A DNA stretch of 25,036 nucleotides, from assembly GCA_037444005.1 (NCBI GenBank), contig JBBING010000030.1, positions 1 through 25,036 on the forward strand, written 5' to 3'. This document shows, piece by piece, positions 8,990-16,325 of this stretch (the stretch's first letter is position 1; each line of letters begins with the position of its first letter). The stretch is from DATLZC01 sp037444005. Its GTDB lineage: Bacteria; Chloroflexota; Dehalococcoidia; DSTF01; JACRBR01. A program made the position numbers and the translations under genes. The notes beneath the pieces are model-generated. The model saw nothing but the letters and a program-made list of their open reading frames with translations, searched no databases and was not told the DNA's origin.

Positions 8990-10089
8990 CGGTCGAGCTC
9001 CCCCACGTTGATGTCGATGCTGCCGAACGCGACGATGGCGTCGGCGATTCCGAGCCCGACGACCATCTCGCGCAAGGCGCTCAGGTTGATGAGCGAGGGT
9101 GAGCGCACGTGGAAGCGCCACGGCGCCGACCCGCCGTCGCTCACCAGATAGAATCCGAGCTCGCCCTTGGGCGACTCGATACGGCTGTACACCTCACCGG
9201 GAGGCGGACGCAGGGCCAGCGGAACGTCGGCCTTGTAGGGTCCGTCGGGGAGGCGCTCCACGGCCTGCCGGATGATGCGCACGCTCTGCTTCATCTCCTC
9301 CATGCGCACCACGAACCGGTCGTAGGCGTCGCCGTTGTGGCCGACGGGGATCTCGAAATCGTACGTCTCGTACCCGCAGTACGGGTCGCCCTTCCGCACG
9401 TCCCACGCGATGCCCGTCGAGCGGAGCACCGGCCCGCTGAGGGAGGCGTTGACGGCGAGCTCCTTCGAGATGACGCCCACGTCCCGGCCGCGCAGCAGGA
9501 GGATCTCGTTGTCGAGCAGGAGCTCCTCATACTCGGCGATGCGTTCCGGGAGCTCGTCGACCAGGGCGCGCAGCCGGGGCAGGAATTCGTCGGGGATGTC
9601 GAAGGCGACGCCGCCGATACGCATGTAGTTCGTCGTGAGGCGGGCGCCGCACGTCATCTCGAACAGGTCGAGGATCTTCTCGCGCTCTCGGAACATATAC
9701 ATGAGCGGCGTCTGCCACGCGCCGCAGTCGTTGATGAACACGCCGTTGGCCATGCAGTGGCTGGCGATGCGCTGCAGCTCGGCGAAGATGACCCGCAGGA
9801 CGGTCGCCCGCTCCGGCACCACGATGCCCGCAAGCTTCTCGACGGCCAGGCAGTAGCCCAGGTTGCCCGTCATCGCGGCCAGATAGTCCATCCGGTCGGT
9901 GAACGGGATGTTCTGGGTGTACGTGCGCTCCTCGGCGAGCTTCTCCATGCTGCGGTGGAGGTACCCGACGATCATCTCGGCGTCGGTGATGGTCTCGCCG
10001 TCCATGGTGACGCGCATCCGGAACACGCCGTGGGTGCTCGGGTGCTGCGGGCCGATGTTGACGACGTACGGTTCCGTCTTGAACGGCAT
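8986..10089 (-). CDS. nuoD: NADH-quinone oxidoreductase subunit D
   Basis: The 49-kDa subunit of complex I, which lines the quinone site next to cluster N2 of NuoB. 367 aa. The N-terminus carries NIGPQHPSTHGVFRM, with the quinone-binding histidine in HPSTHG, and the conserved tyrosine is in DRMDYLAAMTGNLGY. The C-terminus ends INVGELDR, matching the family's invariant GEvDR end, so the gene is full length. It begins 1 base after the nuoC stop and is separate from NuoC, unlike the fused CD protein of E. coli. Confidence 0.97.
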   Translation of the reverse strand: MPFKTEPYVVNIGPQHPSTHGVFRMRVTMDGETITDAEMIVGYLHRSMEKLAEERTYTQNIPFTDRMDYLAAMTGNLGYCLAVEKLAGIVVPERATVLRVIFAELQRIASHCMANGVFINDCGAWQTPLMYMFREREKILDLFEMTCGARLTTNYMRIGGVAFDIPDEFLPRLRALVDELPERIAEYEELLLDNEILLLRGRDVGVISKELAVNASLSGPVLRSTGIAWDVRKGDPYCGYETYDFEIPVGHNGDAYDRFVVRMEEMKQSVRIIRQAVERLPDGPYKADVPLALRPPPGEVYSRIESPKGELGFYLVSDGGSAPWRFHVRSPSLINLSALREMVVGLGIADAIVAFGSIDINVGELDR

Positions 10090-10090
10090 G

Positions 10091-10663
10091 TCAGTCCTTC
10101 ATGTACGGCTCGTCGCCGGGCGCGTCGTGCGCGGGGCCGCCGCGCTCCGGCCGGAATTCGTTCCCCGTCCGTCCCGGAAGCTCCTTCGGGAAGCGGGCGA
10201 GGCCCGGCTTTTCGCCGCCGGGCAAGCGCACGAAATCCTTCCGCAGCGGATGTCCGGGAAAGCCTTCCCACAAGAACAGCCGCTTCAGCGACGGATGCCC
10301 CTCGAAGCGGATGCCCATGAGGTCGTACACCTCGCGCTCCTGCAGGTGCGCGCCGAGCCACACCGGCACGACGCTCGGGACCGACGGCTGGTCGTGATCC
10401 GCCCGCACCTTGAGGGCGAAAGTGTGGTTCTTCGTGAGCGACGACACGTGGTAGACGACCTCGAAGTCGTCGAGTCGGTCCACCCCGCAGAGCATGTTCA
10501 GGAACTTGGCGTCGAGCTCCTCATCGTCCCTGACGAACCGCATCACGTCCACGAGCTGGTCGGGGCGCAGCACCACCCAGTCGGCGGTCTCCTCGACCAC
10601 CGCGTCGGGAAAGCGGCTGCGGATGCGTTCGGCGACCTCGAAGCCCGAGAGCCTGCGGGTCAT
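10091..10663 (-). CDS. nuoC: NADH-quinone oxidoreductase subunit C
   Basis: The 30-kDa subunit of the complex I connecting module, without metal centres. 190 aa from the ATG at 10663. The family signature is clear: EREVYDLMGIRFEGHPSLKR, then LFLWEGFPGHPLRKDF. The start overlaps the nuoA stop by one base (TGATG), so A and C are directly coupled and no nuoB lies between them. The C-terminal tail (RFPKELPGRTGNEFRPERGG...) is charged and variable, as usual. Confidence 0.95.
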   Translation of the reverse strand: MTRRLSGFEVAERIRSRFPDAVVEETADWVVLRPDQLVDVMRFVRDDEELDAKFLNMLCGVDRLDDFEVVYHVSSLTKNHTFALKVRADHDQPSVPSVVPVWLGAHLQEREVYDLMGIRFEGHPSLKRLFLWEGFPGHPLRKDFVRLPGGEKPGLARFPKELPGRTGNEFRPERGGPAHDAPGDEPYMKD

Positions 10664-11037
10664 CAGTACCGCCACTCCAGGGCGCGCTTGCGCCAGGCGT
10701 ACAGATAGCCGACGAGGAGGATGGCGATGAAGATCATCGCCTCGACGAAGCCGAACAGCTTCACCTGCCGCAGGCTCACCGCCCACGGGTACAGGAAGAT
10801 GGTTTCGATGTCGAACACGACGAACAGAAGCGCGAAGACATAGTACCGGGCGTTGAACTGCACCCAGGCCGTGCCCTCCGTTTCGACGCCGCACTCGTAG
10901 ATGTCGTCCTTGACGGGGTCAGGCTTGCGCGGCCTGATGCGCAGGATACCGAGGGCGAAGGAGGCGCCGATGGGAATCAGGGGAAAGGCGAACGCGAAGA
11001 GCAGGAGAAAGCCGGCGCGTCCGAACTCTTCGAGCAA
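10663..11037 (-). CDS. nuoA: NADH-quinone oxidoreductase subunit A (TTG start)
   Basis: Small membrane subunit of complex I (ND3 type), first gene of the operon. From the TTG at 11037 it is 124 aa: MLEEFGRAGFLLLFAFAFPLIPIGASFALG, then a loop RPRKPDPVKDDIYECGVETEG containing Cys49 of the ECG motif, then VFDIETIFLYPWAV with conserved acidic residues in TM2 and a last helix. TTG was chosen because homology begins there. The open frame continues upstream but holds cysteine/histidine-rich non-homologous sequence overlapping the promoter. A promoter with TTGTCC-17-TATGAT lies about 43 bases upstream. Confidence 0.93.
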   Translation of the reverse strand: MLEEFGRAGFLLLFAFAFPLIPIGASFALGILRIRPRKPDPVKDDIYECGVETEGTAWVQFNARYYVFALLFVVFDIETIFLYPWAVSLRQVKLFGFVEAMIFIAILLVGYLYAWRKRALEWRY

Positions 11038-11079
11038 GTGCCGCCACCGTTTGTGAATTTCGTCGCGTATGTGGCCGCA

Positions 11080-11108
11080 ATCATAGCACAGGGGGTGGGT
11101 ACGGACAA
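11080..11108 (-). promoter_or_regulatory. nuo operon promoter (sigma70-like)
   Basis: Minus strand: -35 TTGTCC (11103-11108), a 17-base spacer, -10 TATGAT (11080-11085). Predicted start of transcription is near 11073, giving a leader of about 35 bases before the nuoA TTG. Its -35 lies only 16 bases from the -35 of the divergent promoter, so one bound regulator could affect both. Confidence 0.6.
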
Positions 11109-11124
11109 CCGCCGCGAGGTCCCG

Positions 11125-11154
11125 TTGACGCACCTTACGTTCACGTCATAGGAT
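11125..11154 (+). promoter_or_regulatory. Promoter of the DUF35-thiolase operon
   Basis: Plus strand: -35 TTGACG (11125-11130), an 18-base spacer, -10 TAGGAT (11149-11154). Predicted start near 11161, leader of about 90 bases to the ATG at 11254. A TGACG...CGTCA inverted pair (11126-11130 and 11144-11148) spans the spacer and could be an operator, but five-base arms are weak evidence. Confidence 0.5.
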
Positions 11155-11253
11155 GGGCGCGCTCGCAGCTCACGCGAGCGACGGTCCGCCTCCGGCCGAC
11201 GAGGCGGCCTCTTTTTGGCGCAGGCCTTTCATCCGCCGGACACGAGGACGACG

Positions 11254-11664
11254 ATGGCCGAGTATCAACGCCCGCTGCCATTCCCCACGCCCGAGACGCA
11301 GCCCTTCTGGGACGCCTGCAAGCGCCACGAATTGCAGCTCCCGTACTGCCTCCGCTGCCAGGCGTTCTTCTTCTACCCGCGCCGGTTCTGCCCGCGGTGC
11401 TTCTCGTGGGAGATCGAGTGGCGGCGGTGCAGCGGACGGGGCACGCTGTACACCTACGCCATCCAGTACCGGCCCATGGCCCCGGGGTTCGAGCCGCCGT
11501 ACGTCACGGCGCTGGTCCAGCTCGAAGAGGGGCCTCGGCTCATGACCAACCTGGTGGACGTCGAGCCGGACCCGAAACGCATCCGCTGCGACATGCCGGT
11601 CGAAGTGGTCTTCCGCGATGTGACGGACCAGATCACGCTGCCCCTCTTCCGGCCGGCCGTCTAG
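11254..11664 (+). CDS. DUF35 / OB-fold acyl-CoA-associated protein
   Basis: 136-aa protein with a rubredoxin-like zinc ribbon, CLRCQAFFFYPRRFCPRC (two CxxC pairs at about residues 31-50), followed by an OB-fold: GRGTLYTYAIQYRPMAPGF, PPYVTALVQLEEGPRLMTNLVD. This is the DUF35/DUF35_N architecture. Known members partner with thiolase-fold proteins: the archaeal HMG-CoA synthase/thiolase complex, where DUF35 channels CoA substrates, and the ChsH2 DUF35 domain that binds the Ltp2 aldolase in steroid side-chain breakdown. The ATG at 11254 has GAGGACG upstream. The thiolase-fold partner follows 30 bases later, so the two very likely form one complex. Substrate unknown. Confidence 0.88.
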   Translation: MAEYQRPLPFPTPETQPFWDACKRHELQLPYCLRCQAFFFYPRRFCPRCFSWEIEWRRCSGRGTLYTYAIQYRPMAPGFEPPYVTALVQLEEGPRLMTNLVDVEPDPKRIRCDMPVEVVFRDVTDQITLPLFRPAV

Positions 11665-11694
11665 CGGCGTTCGAGACGAAGACAGGAGCGCACC

Positions 11695-12858
11695 GTGGGG
11701 TATCAGAAGCGTGTGGCCATCGTCGGGGTAGACGAATCCGACGAGATCGGCATCTGCGAGGGGAAGACGCCGATGATGCTGCACGCGGAGGCGGCCCGGA
11801 ACGCCCTCCGCGACGCGGGCATCGACAAATCCGAGGTCGACGGTCTCTTCACGGCCGGCATCGGCGGCATGGCCGTGGTCGAGATGTGCGAGTACCTCGG
11901 CATCCAGCCGCGGTACATGGACGGCACGATGACCGGCGGTTCGTCGTTTGTTCTCCACGTCGGGCACGCGGCCGCGGCCATCAACGCCGGGCTGTGCGAT
12001 GTCGCGCTCATCACCCACGGGGAGAACGGTTACTCGCGGCGTCGCATGCGGATTCCGACGGGACGGATGGCGTTCGGCGACCCGTCGTCGATCTTCGGGC
12101 AGTTCGAGCTTCCGTTCGGCATCGGGCCCGCGCCGTCGGCCTACGCGATGGCGTGCATGCGTCACATGCGCCAGTACGGCACGACTCACGAACAGCTCGC
12201 CGAGATCGCCGTCTCGACGCGGAAGTGGGCCCAGCTCAATCCCAAGGCGTTCATGCGCGAGCCGCTTACCGTCGACGACGTGCTGTCATCTCGCTGGATC
12301 GCGTACCCGTTCCACCTGTACGACTGCTGCCTCGTGACGGACGCTGGCGGCGCCGTCGTCGTGGTGGCCGAGGATCGAGCGCGGGACCTGCCGAAGAAGC
12401 CGGTGTGGGTGTTGGGCGCGGCCGAGGCGACGACGCACGCGGGCTTGCTCAGCATGCCGGACCTCACGACGACGCCGGCGCGCGAGTCGGGCAGGCGGGC
12501 CATGGAGATGGCGGGCGTCACGCACGACGACATCGACGTCGTCGAGGTGTACGACTCGTTCACATACACGGCGCTGGTGACGATCGAGGCGCTGGGCTTC
12601 TGCAAGCCCGGCGAGGGCGGCCCCTTCCTCTCGGGCGGGCGGACCGCGCCCGGTGGCGACTTCCCGATGAACACTAACGGAGGGGGCCTCTCGTACACGC
12701 ATCCGGGCATGTACGGGGTGTTCCTCATCATCGAGGCGGTGCGCCAGCTCCGGGGCGAGTGCGGGGAGCGGCAGGTGCCCGGCGCGCGCATCGCGCTCGT
12801 GAACGGCACAGGCGGCACCCTCTCCGCGACGGGCACGCTGATCCTCGGCGTGGACTGA
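11695..12858 (+). CDS. Thiolase-fold protein, Ltp2/SCP-x-like, lacking the nucleophilic cysteine
   Basis: 387-aa thiolase-superfamily protein, GTG start at 11695 preceded by AGGAGCG. The N-terminal half contains MHAEAARNALRDAGID-type sequence and DGTMTGGSSFVLHVGHAA, where true thiolases carry the acyl-accepting Cys. Here that position is Ser83/Ser84. The C-terminal half has VVEVYDSFTYTALVTIEALGFC, NTNGGGLSYTHPGMYG (histidine near residue 336) and ALVNGTGGTLSATGTLIL. Loss of the Cys plus a DUF35 neighbour is typical of the Ltp2 group, which are retro-aldolases rather than thiolases. Acetyl-CoA acetyltransferase is therefore a likely misannotation. The real reaction, C-C cleavage or condensation of a branched 3-hydroxyacyl-CoA, is inference. 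Confidence 0.87.
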   Translation: MGYQKRVAIVGVDESDEIGICEGKTPMMLHAEAARNALRDAGIDKSEVDGLFTAGIGGMAVVEMCEYLGIQPRYMDGTMTGGSSFVLHVGHAAAAINAGLCDVALITHGENGYSRRRMRIPTGRMAFGDPSSIFGQFELPFGIGPAPSAYAMACMRHMRQYGTTHEQLAEIAVSTRKWAQLNPKAFMREPLTVDDVLSSRWIAYPFHLYDCCLVTDAGGAVVVVAEDRARDLPKKPVWVLGAAEATTHAGLLSMPDLTTTPARESGRRAMEMAGVTHDDIDVVEVYDSFTYTALVTIEALGFCKPGEGGPFLSGGRTAPGGDFPMNTNGGGLSYTHPGMYGVFLIIEAVRQLRGECGERQVPGARIALVNGTGGTLSATGTLILGVD

Positions 12859-12899
12859 CGCGCCCGGTCTCACAGACGTTATCGCGCGCCGCACGATGG

Positions 12900-12929
12900 T
12901 TGAAAGGCGTGGCGCGCGGCGCCTACAAT
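12900..12929 (+). promoter_or_regulatory. Strong promoter for the cNMP-binding protein gene
   Basis: -35 TTGAAA (12900-12905), 18-base spacer, -10 TACAAT (12924-12929); five of six matches in each box. It starts 41 bases after the thiolase stop and gives a leader of about 35 bases ending in the GGAAGGAG ribosome binding site. Confidence 0.65.
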
Positions 12930-12970
12930 GCGCCACGTTCGGCGTTCCCCGCCCCCGGAAGGAGCCCACC

Positions 12971-13387
12971 ATGTCGGCGACACTCGACTTACTGGCCCGG
13001 GTGCCCCTGTTTAAGCGTCTGCCCCGTAAGACCCTGCAGCGGCTCGAACGGATCGCCGTGGCCCGCGAGTACAAGGCGGGCGAAGATATCGTACGAGAGG
13101 GGGACCGGGGCGCCGGCTTCTTTCTCATCACGCAGGGGAAGGTCGAGATCCTCAAGGGCGGCTCGCGGCTCAACACGCTGGGCGCCGGAGAGTTCTTCGG
13201 CGAGATGGCGCTGCTGGACAATCACCCGCGTGTGGCTACAGTCCGCGCTCTCGAAGACACCGCGTGCCTCGCCCTGTCCCGTTGGGACTTCGTGGCGGAG
13301 CTGCGCGCGAATCCCGACCTGGCGATTGAGATGCTGGAGGCGGTGAGCGCGCGGCTACGGCAGCTCGAGGAGCGCATCACCGCCTGA
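12971..13387 (+). CDS. Stand-alone cyclic-nucleotide-binding-domain protein
   Basis: 138-aa protein made of one cNMP-binding domain (Crp/PKA type). The beta-roll signature is clear: AGEDIVREGDRGAGFFLITQGKVEI, and the phosphate-binding cassette FGEMALLDNHPRVATV at about residues 76-91 has the conserved Gly-Glu and the Arg that contacts the cyclic phosphate. It ends with a helix (MLEAVSARLRQLEERITA) and has no DNA-binding helix-turn-helix, kinase or channel domain. It may sense cAMP/cGMP/c-di-NMP and act through a partner. The next gene is an MgtE-like transporter 44 bases downstream. Strong own promoter and SD (GGAAGGAG). Confidence 0.9.
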   Translation: MSATLDLLARVPLFKRLPRKTLQRLERIAVAREYKAGEDIVREGDRGAGFFLITQGKVEILKGGSRLNTLGAGEFFGEMALLDNHPRVATVRALEDTACLALSRWDFVAELRANPDLAIEMLEAVSARLRQLEERITA

Positions 13388-13394
13388 CCCGCCG

Positions 13395-13430
13395 GCCGTC
13401 GTACAATCCCCCTCGAAGGGGGACGACGGC
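13395..13430 (+). promoter_or_regulatory. Hairpin overlapping the ribosome binding site of the MgtE-like gene
   Basis: GCCGTCGT (13395-13402) is fully complementary to ACGACGGC (13423-13430). Inside, CCCCC (13408-13412) pairs with GGGGG (13418-13422) around a TCGAA loop, leaving ACAAT as a one-sided bulge. The 3' arm contains the AAGGGGGA Shine-Dalgarno, and the ATG follows at 13432. A TACAAT at 13402-13407 could be a -10, although no -35 is visible. A transcript started there would lack the 5' arm, while readthrough from the cNMP gene would carry the full hairpin and hide the ribosome binding site. It could also serve as a weak terminator. Function is inferred. Confidence 0.5.
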
Positions 13431-13431
13431 C

Positions 13432-14415
13432 ATGACCGCCACCTACGCGCCATCCAGACCGCTCGCGTTCGAGACCGCGGCCGAGCATGTCAGCCGTGAC
13501 GTGCCGGTCGCCCGTCCCGATGCGACCATCGCCGACGTCCGGCGCTCGCTCGAGAACCGGCGGTTCGAGACCGCGACGGACGTGGCGATTTGCGACGAGG
13601 GCCGGCTCGTGGGCGTGCTCAGTATCGAGCGGCTGCTCGCGGGGCCCGGCGACGCGCTCGCTCGGGATCTCATGGACCCGGACCCGCCGGTGGTCGCGCC
13701 GGGCGTCGACCAGGAGATCGCCGCCTGGAAGGCTGTACAGCGGGGAGAGAGCAGTCTCGCGGTGGTGGACGAAGCCGGCGCCTTCGTCGGGTTCATCCCG
13801 CCGCAGCGGCTCCTCATGGTGCTGCTGCAGGAGCATCAGGAGGACCTCGCGCGCCTCGGCGGCTTCATGCAGGACACGTCCGCGGCGCGCACCGCGACGC
13901 TCGAGCCTGTCGAGCGCCGGTTCTGGCACCGGATTCCGTGGCTGCTCGTCGGGTTCATCGGCGCCCTCCTCTCGGCCGAGATCGTCGGTTCCTTCGAGGA
14001 GCAGCTCCGGCGGAACGTGACGCTGGCGTTCTTCGTGCCGGGCGTCGTGTATCTGGCCGACGCCGTAGGGACGCAGACGGAGGCCCTGGTGATTCGCGGG
14101 CTCTCGGTCGGGGTACCCATCGGCGCGGTCATCCGCCGTGAGGTGGCCACGGGCCTACTGGTGGGGCTTGCTCTGGGGCTGACGTTCTTGCCCTTCGGAC
14201 TGCTCCGCTGGGGCCAGGGCGACGTGGCGCTCGCCGTGTCCGTGGCGCTGCTCGCCGCATGCTCGGTCGCCACGGTCGTCGCGATGGCGCTGCCGTGGGC
14301 GTTCCAGAGGCTTGGGACCGACCCGGCGTTCGGCAGCGGCCCTCTGGCCACGGTGGTGCAGGACCTGCTCTCGATCCTCATTTACTTCGGCGTCGCGCTC
14401 GCGCTGGTGGACTGA
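13432..14415 (+). CDS. CBS-domain MgtE-like divalent cation transporter
   Basis: 327 aa: a CBS pair at about residues 18-140 (DVPVARPDATIADVRRSL..., SSLAVVDEAGAFVGFIPPQRLL), a linker helix, then five membrane helices from about 163 to the end. PGVVYLADAVGTQTEALVIRGL aligns with the MgtE pore motif (usually P...GNxGxQ...RGL), and GSGPLATVVQDLLSILIYFGVAL matches the last helix with its pore-lining Asp. The N-terminal superhelical domain of classic MgtE (about 450 aa) is absent, and GNAGNQ is altered to DAVGTQ. It should sit in the inner membrane and move Mg2+ or a related cation, gated by the CBS pair. The altered filter makes the ion uncertain. Confidence 0.82.
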   Translation: MTATYAPSRPLAFETAAEHVSRDVPVARPDATIADVRRSLENRRFETATDVAICDEGRLVGVLSIERLLAGPGDALARDLMDPDPPVVAPGVDQEIAAWKAVQRGESSLAVVDEAGAFVGFIPPQRLLMVLLQEHQEDLARLGGFMQDTSAARTATLEPVERRFWHRIPWLLVGFIGALLSAEIVGSFEEQLRRNVTLAFFVPGVVYLADAVGTQTEALVIRGLSVGVPIGAVIRREVATGLLVGLALGLTFLPFGLLRWGQGDVALAVSVALLAACSVATVVAMALPWAFQRLGTDPAFGSGPLATVVQDLLSILIYFGVALALVD

Positions 14416-14442
14416 CCGCGCGGTGTGCCCCACGCCAGTCCG

Positions 14443-14451
14443 TGTCATAAT
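14443..14451 (+). promoter_or_regulatory. Extended -10 promoter for the acyl-CoA dehydrogenase gene
   Basis: TGT-CATAAT, an extended -10 (TGN plus a 5/6 -10 box), 51 bases before the ATG at 14503. No -35 is apparent, which is tolerated by extended -10 promoters. Confidence 0.4.
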
Positions 14452-14502
14452 CGTGTCGCCGAGATCGCGAGCCCCCGGAGGGCCGTTCCCTGGAGCGAGC
14501 AC

Positions 14503-15666
14503 ATGGACTTCGAACTGTCGGAGCAGCACAAGCTCATCCGCGACACGGCGCGGCGTGTCGCGCGAGAGGTCGTGGCGCCGCGCGCCGCCGAGCTGGACGA
14601 GACGGGGGAGTACCCCCACGACATCTTCGCGGCCTTCAAGGAGGTCGGGCTCCTCGGGCTGACGCTTCCGCCTGAGTACGGCGGGTCCGGCGCCGGCGTC
14701 CTGGCGCTGGCGCTCGCTGTGGAGGAGGTCTCGAAGTACTGCAACGCGTCGGGTCTGATCCTTCTGCTCTCGTCGCTGCCCACGCATCCCATCCTCATCG
14801 GCGGCACGGAGGAGCAGAAGCGCCGATGGATCACGCCCGTCGCGACGGGAGAGATGAAGTCGGCCTTCTGCCTCACGGAGCCGAACCACGGTTCGGACGC
14901 CGCAGCGCTCGAAACGAAGGCGGTGCGGGATGGGGATGATTATCTCATCACCGGGGAGAAGGTGTTCATCTCCGGCGGGTCAGTGGCGGACTTCGTGACG
15001 GTGTTCGCGCGCACCGGCGGGCCGGGCGCCAAAGGCATCTCTGCGTTCGTCGTCCCGACCGATAGCCCCGGCTTCGCGGTGGCGCGTCTCGACCGGAAGA
15101 TGGGGGTGCGCGGGGTACCGACGGCCGCCCTCACCTTCGACAACGTTCGCGTGCCGCGGGAGCACCTCATCGGGCTCGAAGAAGGGCACGGGTTCAACCA
15201 CGCGATGCTCACATTGAACACGCTGCGTCCGGTGGTGGGGGCCCGGGGCGTCGGCGTGGCCGAGGGCGCGCTCGCGTACGCCCTCGAATACGCGCGTCAA
15301 CGCGAGGCGTTCGGCCGGCCCATCGCGGAACTGCAGGCCATTCAGTTCATGCTCGCCGACATGGCGATTCAGATCGAGGCGGCGCGTCTCCTCGTGTACC
15401 AGGGCGCGTGGCGGGTCGACCAGGGGCTGTACGGTCGCGAGCACGCTCACTTCCTGTCTATGGCGAAAGTGTTCGCGACGGAAATGGCGCAGAAGGTCGT
15501 GTCGGACGCCATCCAGATCCTGGGCGCGCAGGGCTACATGATGGACCATCCGCTCGAGCGGCACTACCGGGACGCCCGGCAGCTCATGATTGTGGAGGGC
15601 ACCAGCCAGATCCAGCGCCTCGTGATCGCGAGGGCGATGCTCAACTGGGACCTCGTGTACGCCTAG
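14503..15666 (+). CDS. Acyl-CoA dehydrogenase
   Basis: FAD-dependent acyl-CoA dehydrogenase, 387 aa from MDFELSEQHKLIRDTARR, the usual length. It carries the FAD/substrate motifs FCLTEPNHGSDAAAL and KVFISGGSVADFVTVFARTG, the helical C-terminal domain ARQREAFGRPIAELQAIQF, and QILGAQGYMMDHPLERHYRDAR. Glu365 in MIVEGTSQIQRL is the catalytic base position of the MCAD/SCAD group. It catalyses alpha,beta-dehydrogenation of an acyl-CoA and passes electrons to an ETF. Chain length or branched-chain preference cannot be read from the sequence. GGAG precedes the ATG by about 8 bases. The open frame extends upstream to 14425 but without homology. No ETF genes are in the window. Confidence 0.95.
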   Translation: MDFELSEQHKLIRDTARRVAREVVAPRAAELDETGEYPHDIFAAFKEVGLLGLTLPPEYGGSGAGVLALALAVEEVSKYCNASGLILLLSSLPTHPILIGGTEEQKRRWITPVATGEMKSAFCLTEPNHGSDAAALETKAVRDGDDYLITGEKVFISGGSVADFVTVFARTGGPGAKGISAFVVPTDSPGFAVARLDRKMGVRGVPTAALTFDNVRVPREHLIGLEEGHGFNHAMLTLNTLRPVVGARGVGVAEGALAYALEYARQREAFGRPIAELQAIQFMLADMAIQIEAARLLVYQGAWRVDQGLYGREHAHFLSMAKVFATEMAQKVVSDAIQILGAQGYMMDHPLERHYRDARQLMIVEGTSQIQRLVIARAMLNWDLVYA

Positions 15667-15710
15667 CCGGGCGCCACGATTGGGGCGAGCGCGCCAGCCG
15701 ATCGGGTAAG

Positions 15711-16325
15711 ATGGTCGCCGTGAGCGAAGCGCACGAGCGTACCCTCAGGACGGTGATCCGCCGGATCGTCCCGGCGCTCTTCATGCATCAGCAGCCCTGG
15801 GCGCTCATCGGCAGCACGGCGTCGAACCTCCAGGGCCTGCCGGTCGAACCGCCCGACATCGACATCGCGACGTCGATCCCGGGGGCGTATCTGATCTCTG
15901 GCTGTCTCATCGATTACATGCGCAGTCCCGTTCGCTACGGCGAGACCGAGAACTACGCCAGTCACTTCGGCATCTTCGACATCGATGGCGTGCGGGTCGA
16001 GGTCATGGGCGACCTCGTGATCCGCGGCATCGGCGGAGTGATCGACACGACGGAGCACTTCACCCGCTGGAGCGAGAAGGTGCGGATGGTGAAGGTGGAT
16101 GGCGTGCCTGTGCCCTGCGTGCCGCTCGAGTGGCAGCTCGTGGCCAACCTCATCATCGGGCGGTACGATCGCTCGCAGGCCATCGCCGAGCACTTCACAT
16201 CGCATCCGTATGACCTAGCGTTCGTTCAGGACATCTGCGCGGACAAGCGCCTGCTGCCTCCGGTGCGGGAGCGGGTGAAGACGCTGCTCGGGCTCGACGA
16301 AGCTTCGCGCGCGACCACGCCATGA
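15711..16325 (+). CDS. Predicted nucleotidyltransferase-fold protein
   Basis: 204-aa soluble protein. ALIGSTASNLQGLPVEPPDIDIATS is the pol-beta nucleotidyltransferase signature: GS motif, helix, then D-x-D. The body contains YASHFGIFDIDGVRVEVMGDLVI, where a third carboxylate is expected, and a helical C-terminus (HPYDLAFVQDICADKRL). This resembles small MNT-like or aminoglycoside-nucleotidyltransferase-like proteins, whose target may be a small molecule, RNA or protein. The start could be ATG 15711 or the in-frame GTG 15720; the ribosome binding site (GGGTAAG) is weak. Its stop overlaps the next gene by four bases (ATGA). No toxin/antitoxin-like HEPN partner was recognised next to it. Confidence 0.7.
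   Translation: MVAVSEAHERTLRTVIRRIVPALFMHQQPWALIGSTASNLQGLPVEPPDIDIATSIPGAYLISGCLIDYMRSPVRYGETENYASHFGIFDIDGVRVEVMGDLVIRGIGGVIDTTEHFTRWSEKVRMVKVDGVPVPCVPLEWQLVANLIIGRYDRSQAIAEHFTSHPYDLAFVQDICADKRLLPPVRERVKTLLGLDEASRATTP

Noticed and set aside
11126..11148. TGACG...CGTCA inverted pair in the DUF35 promoter as an operator
   Set aside because: Five-base arms with a 13-base spacer are expected often by chance; mentioned only within the promoter entry.
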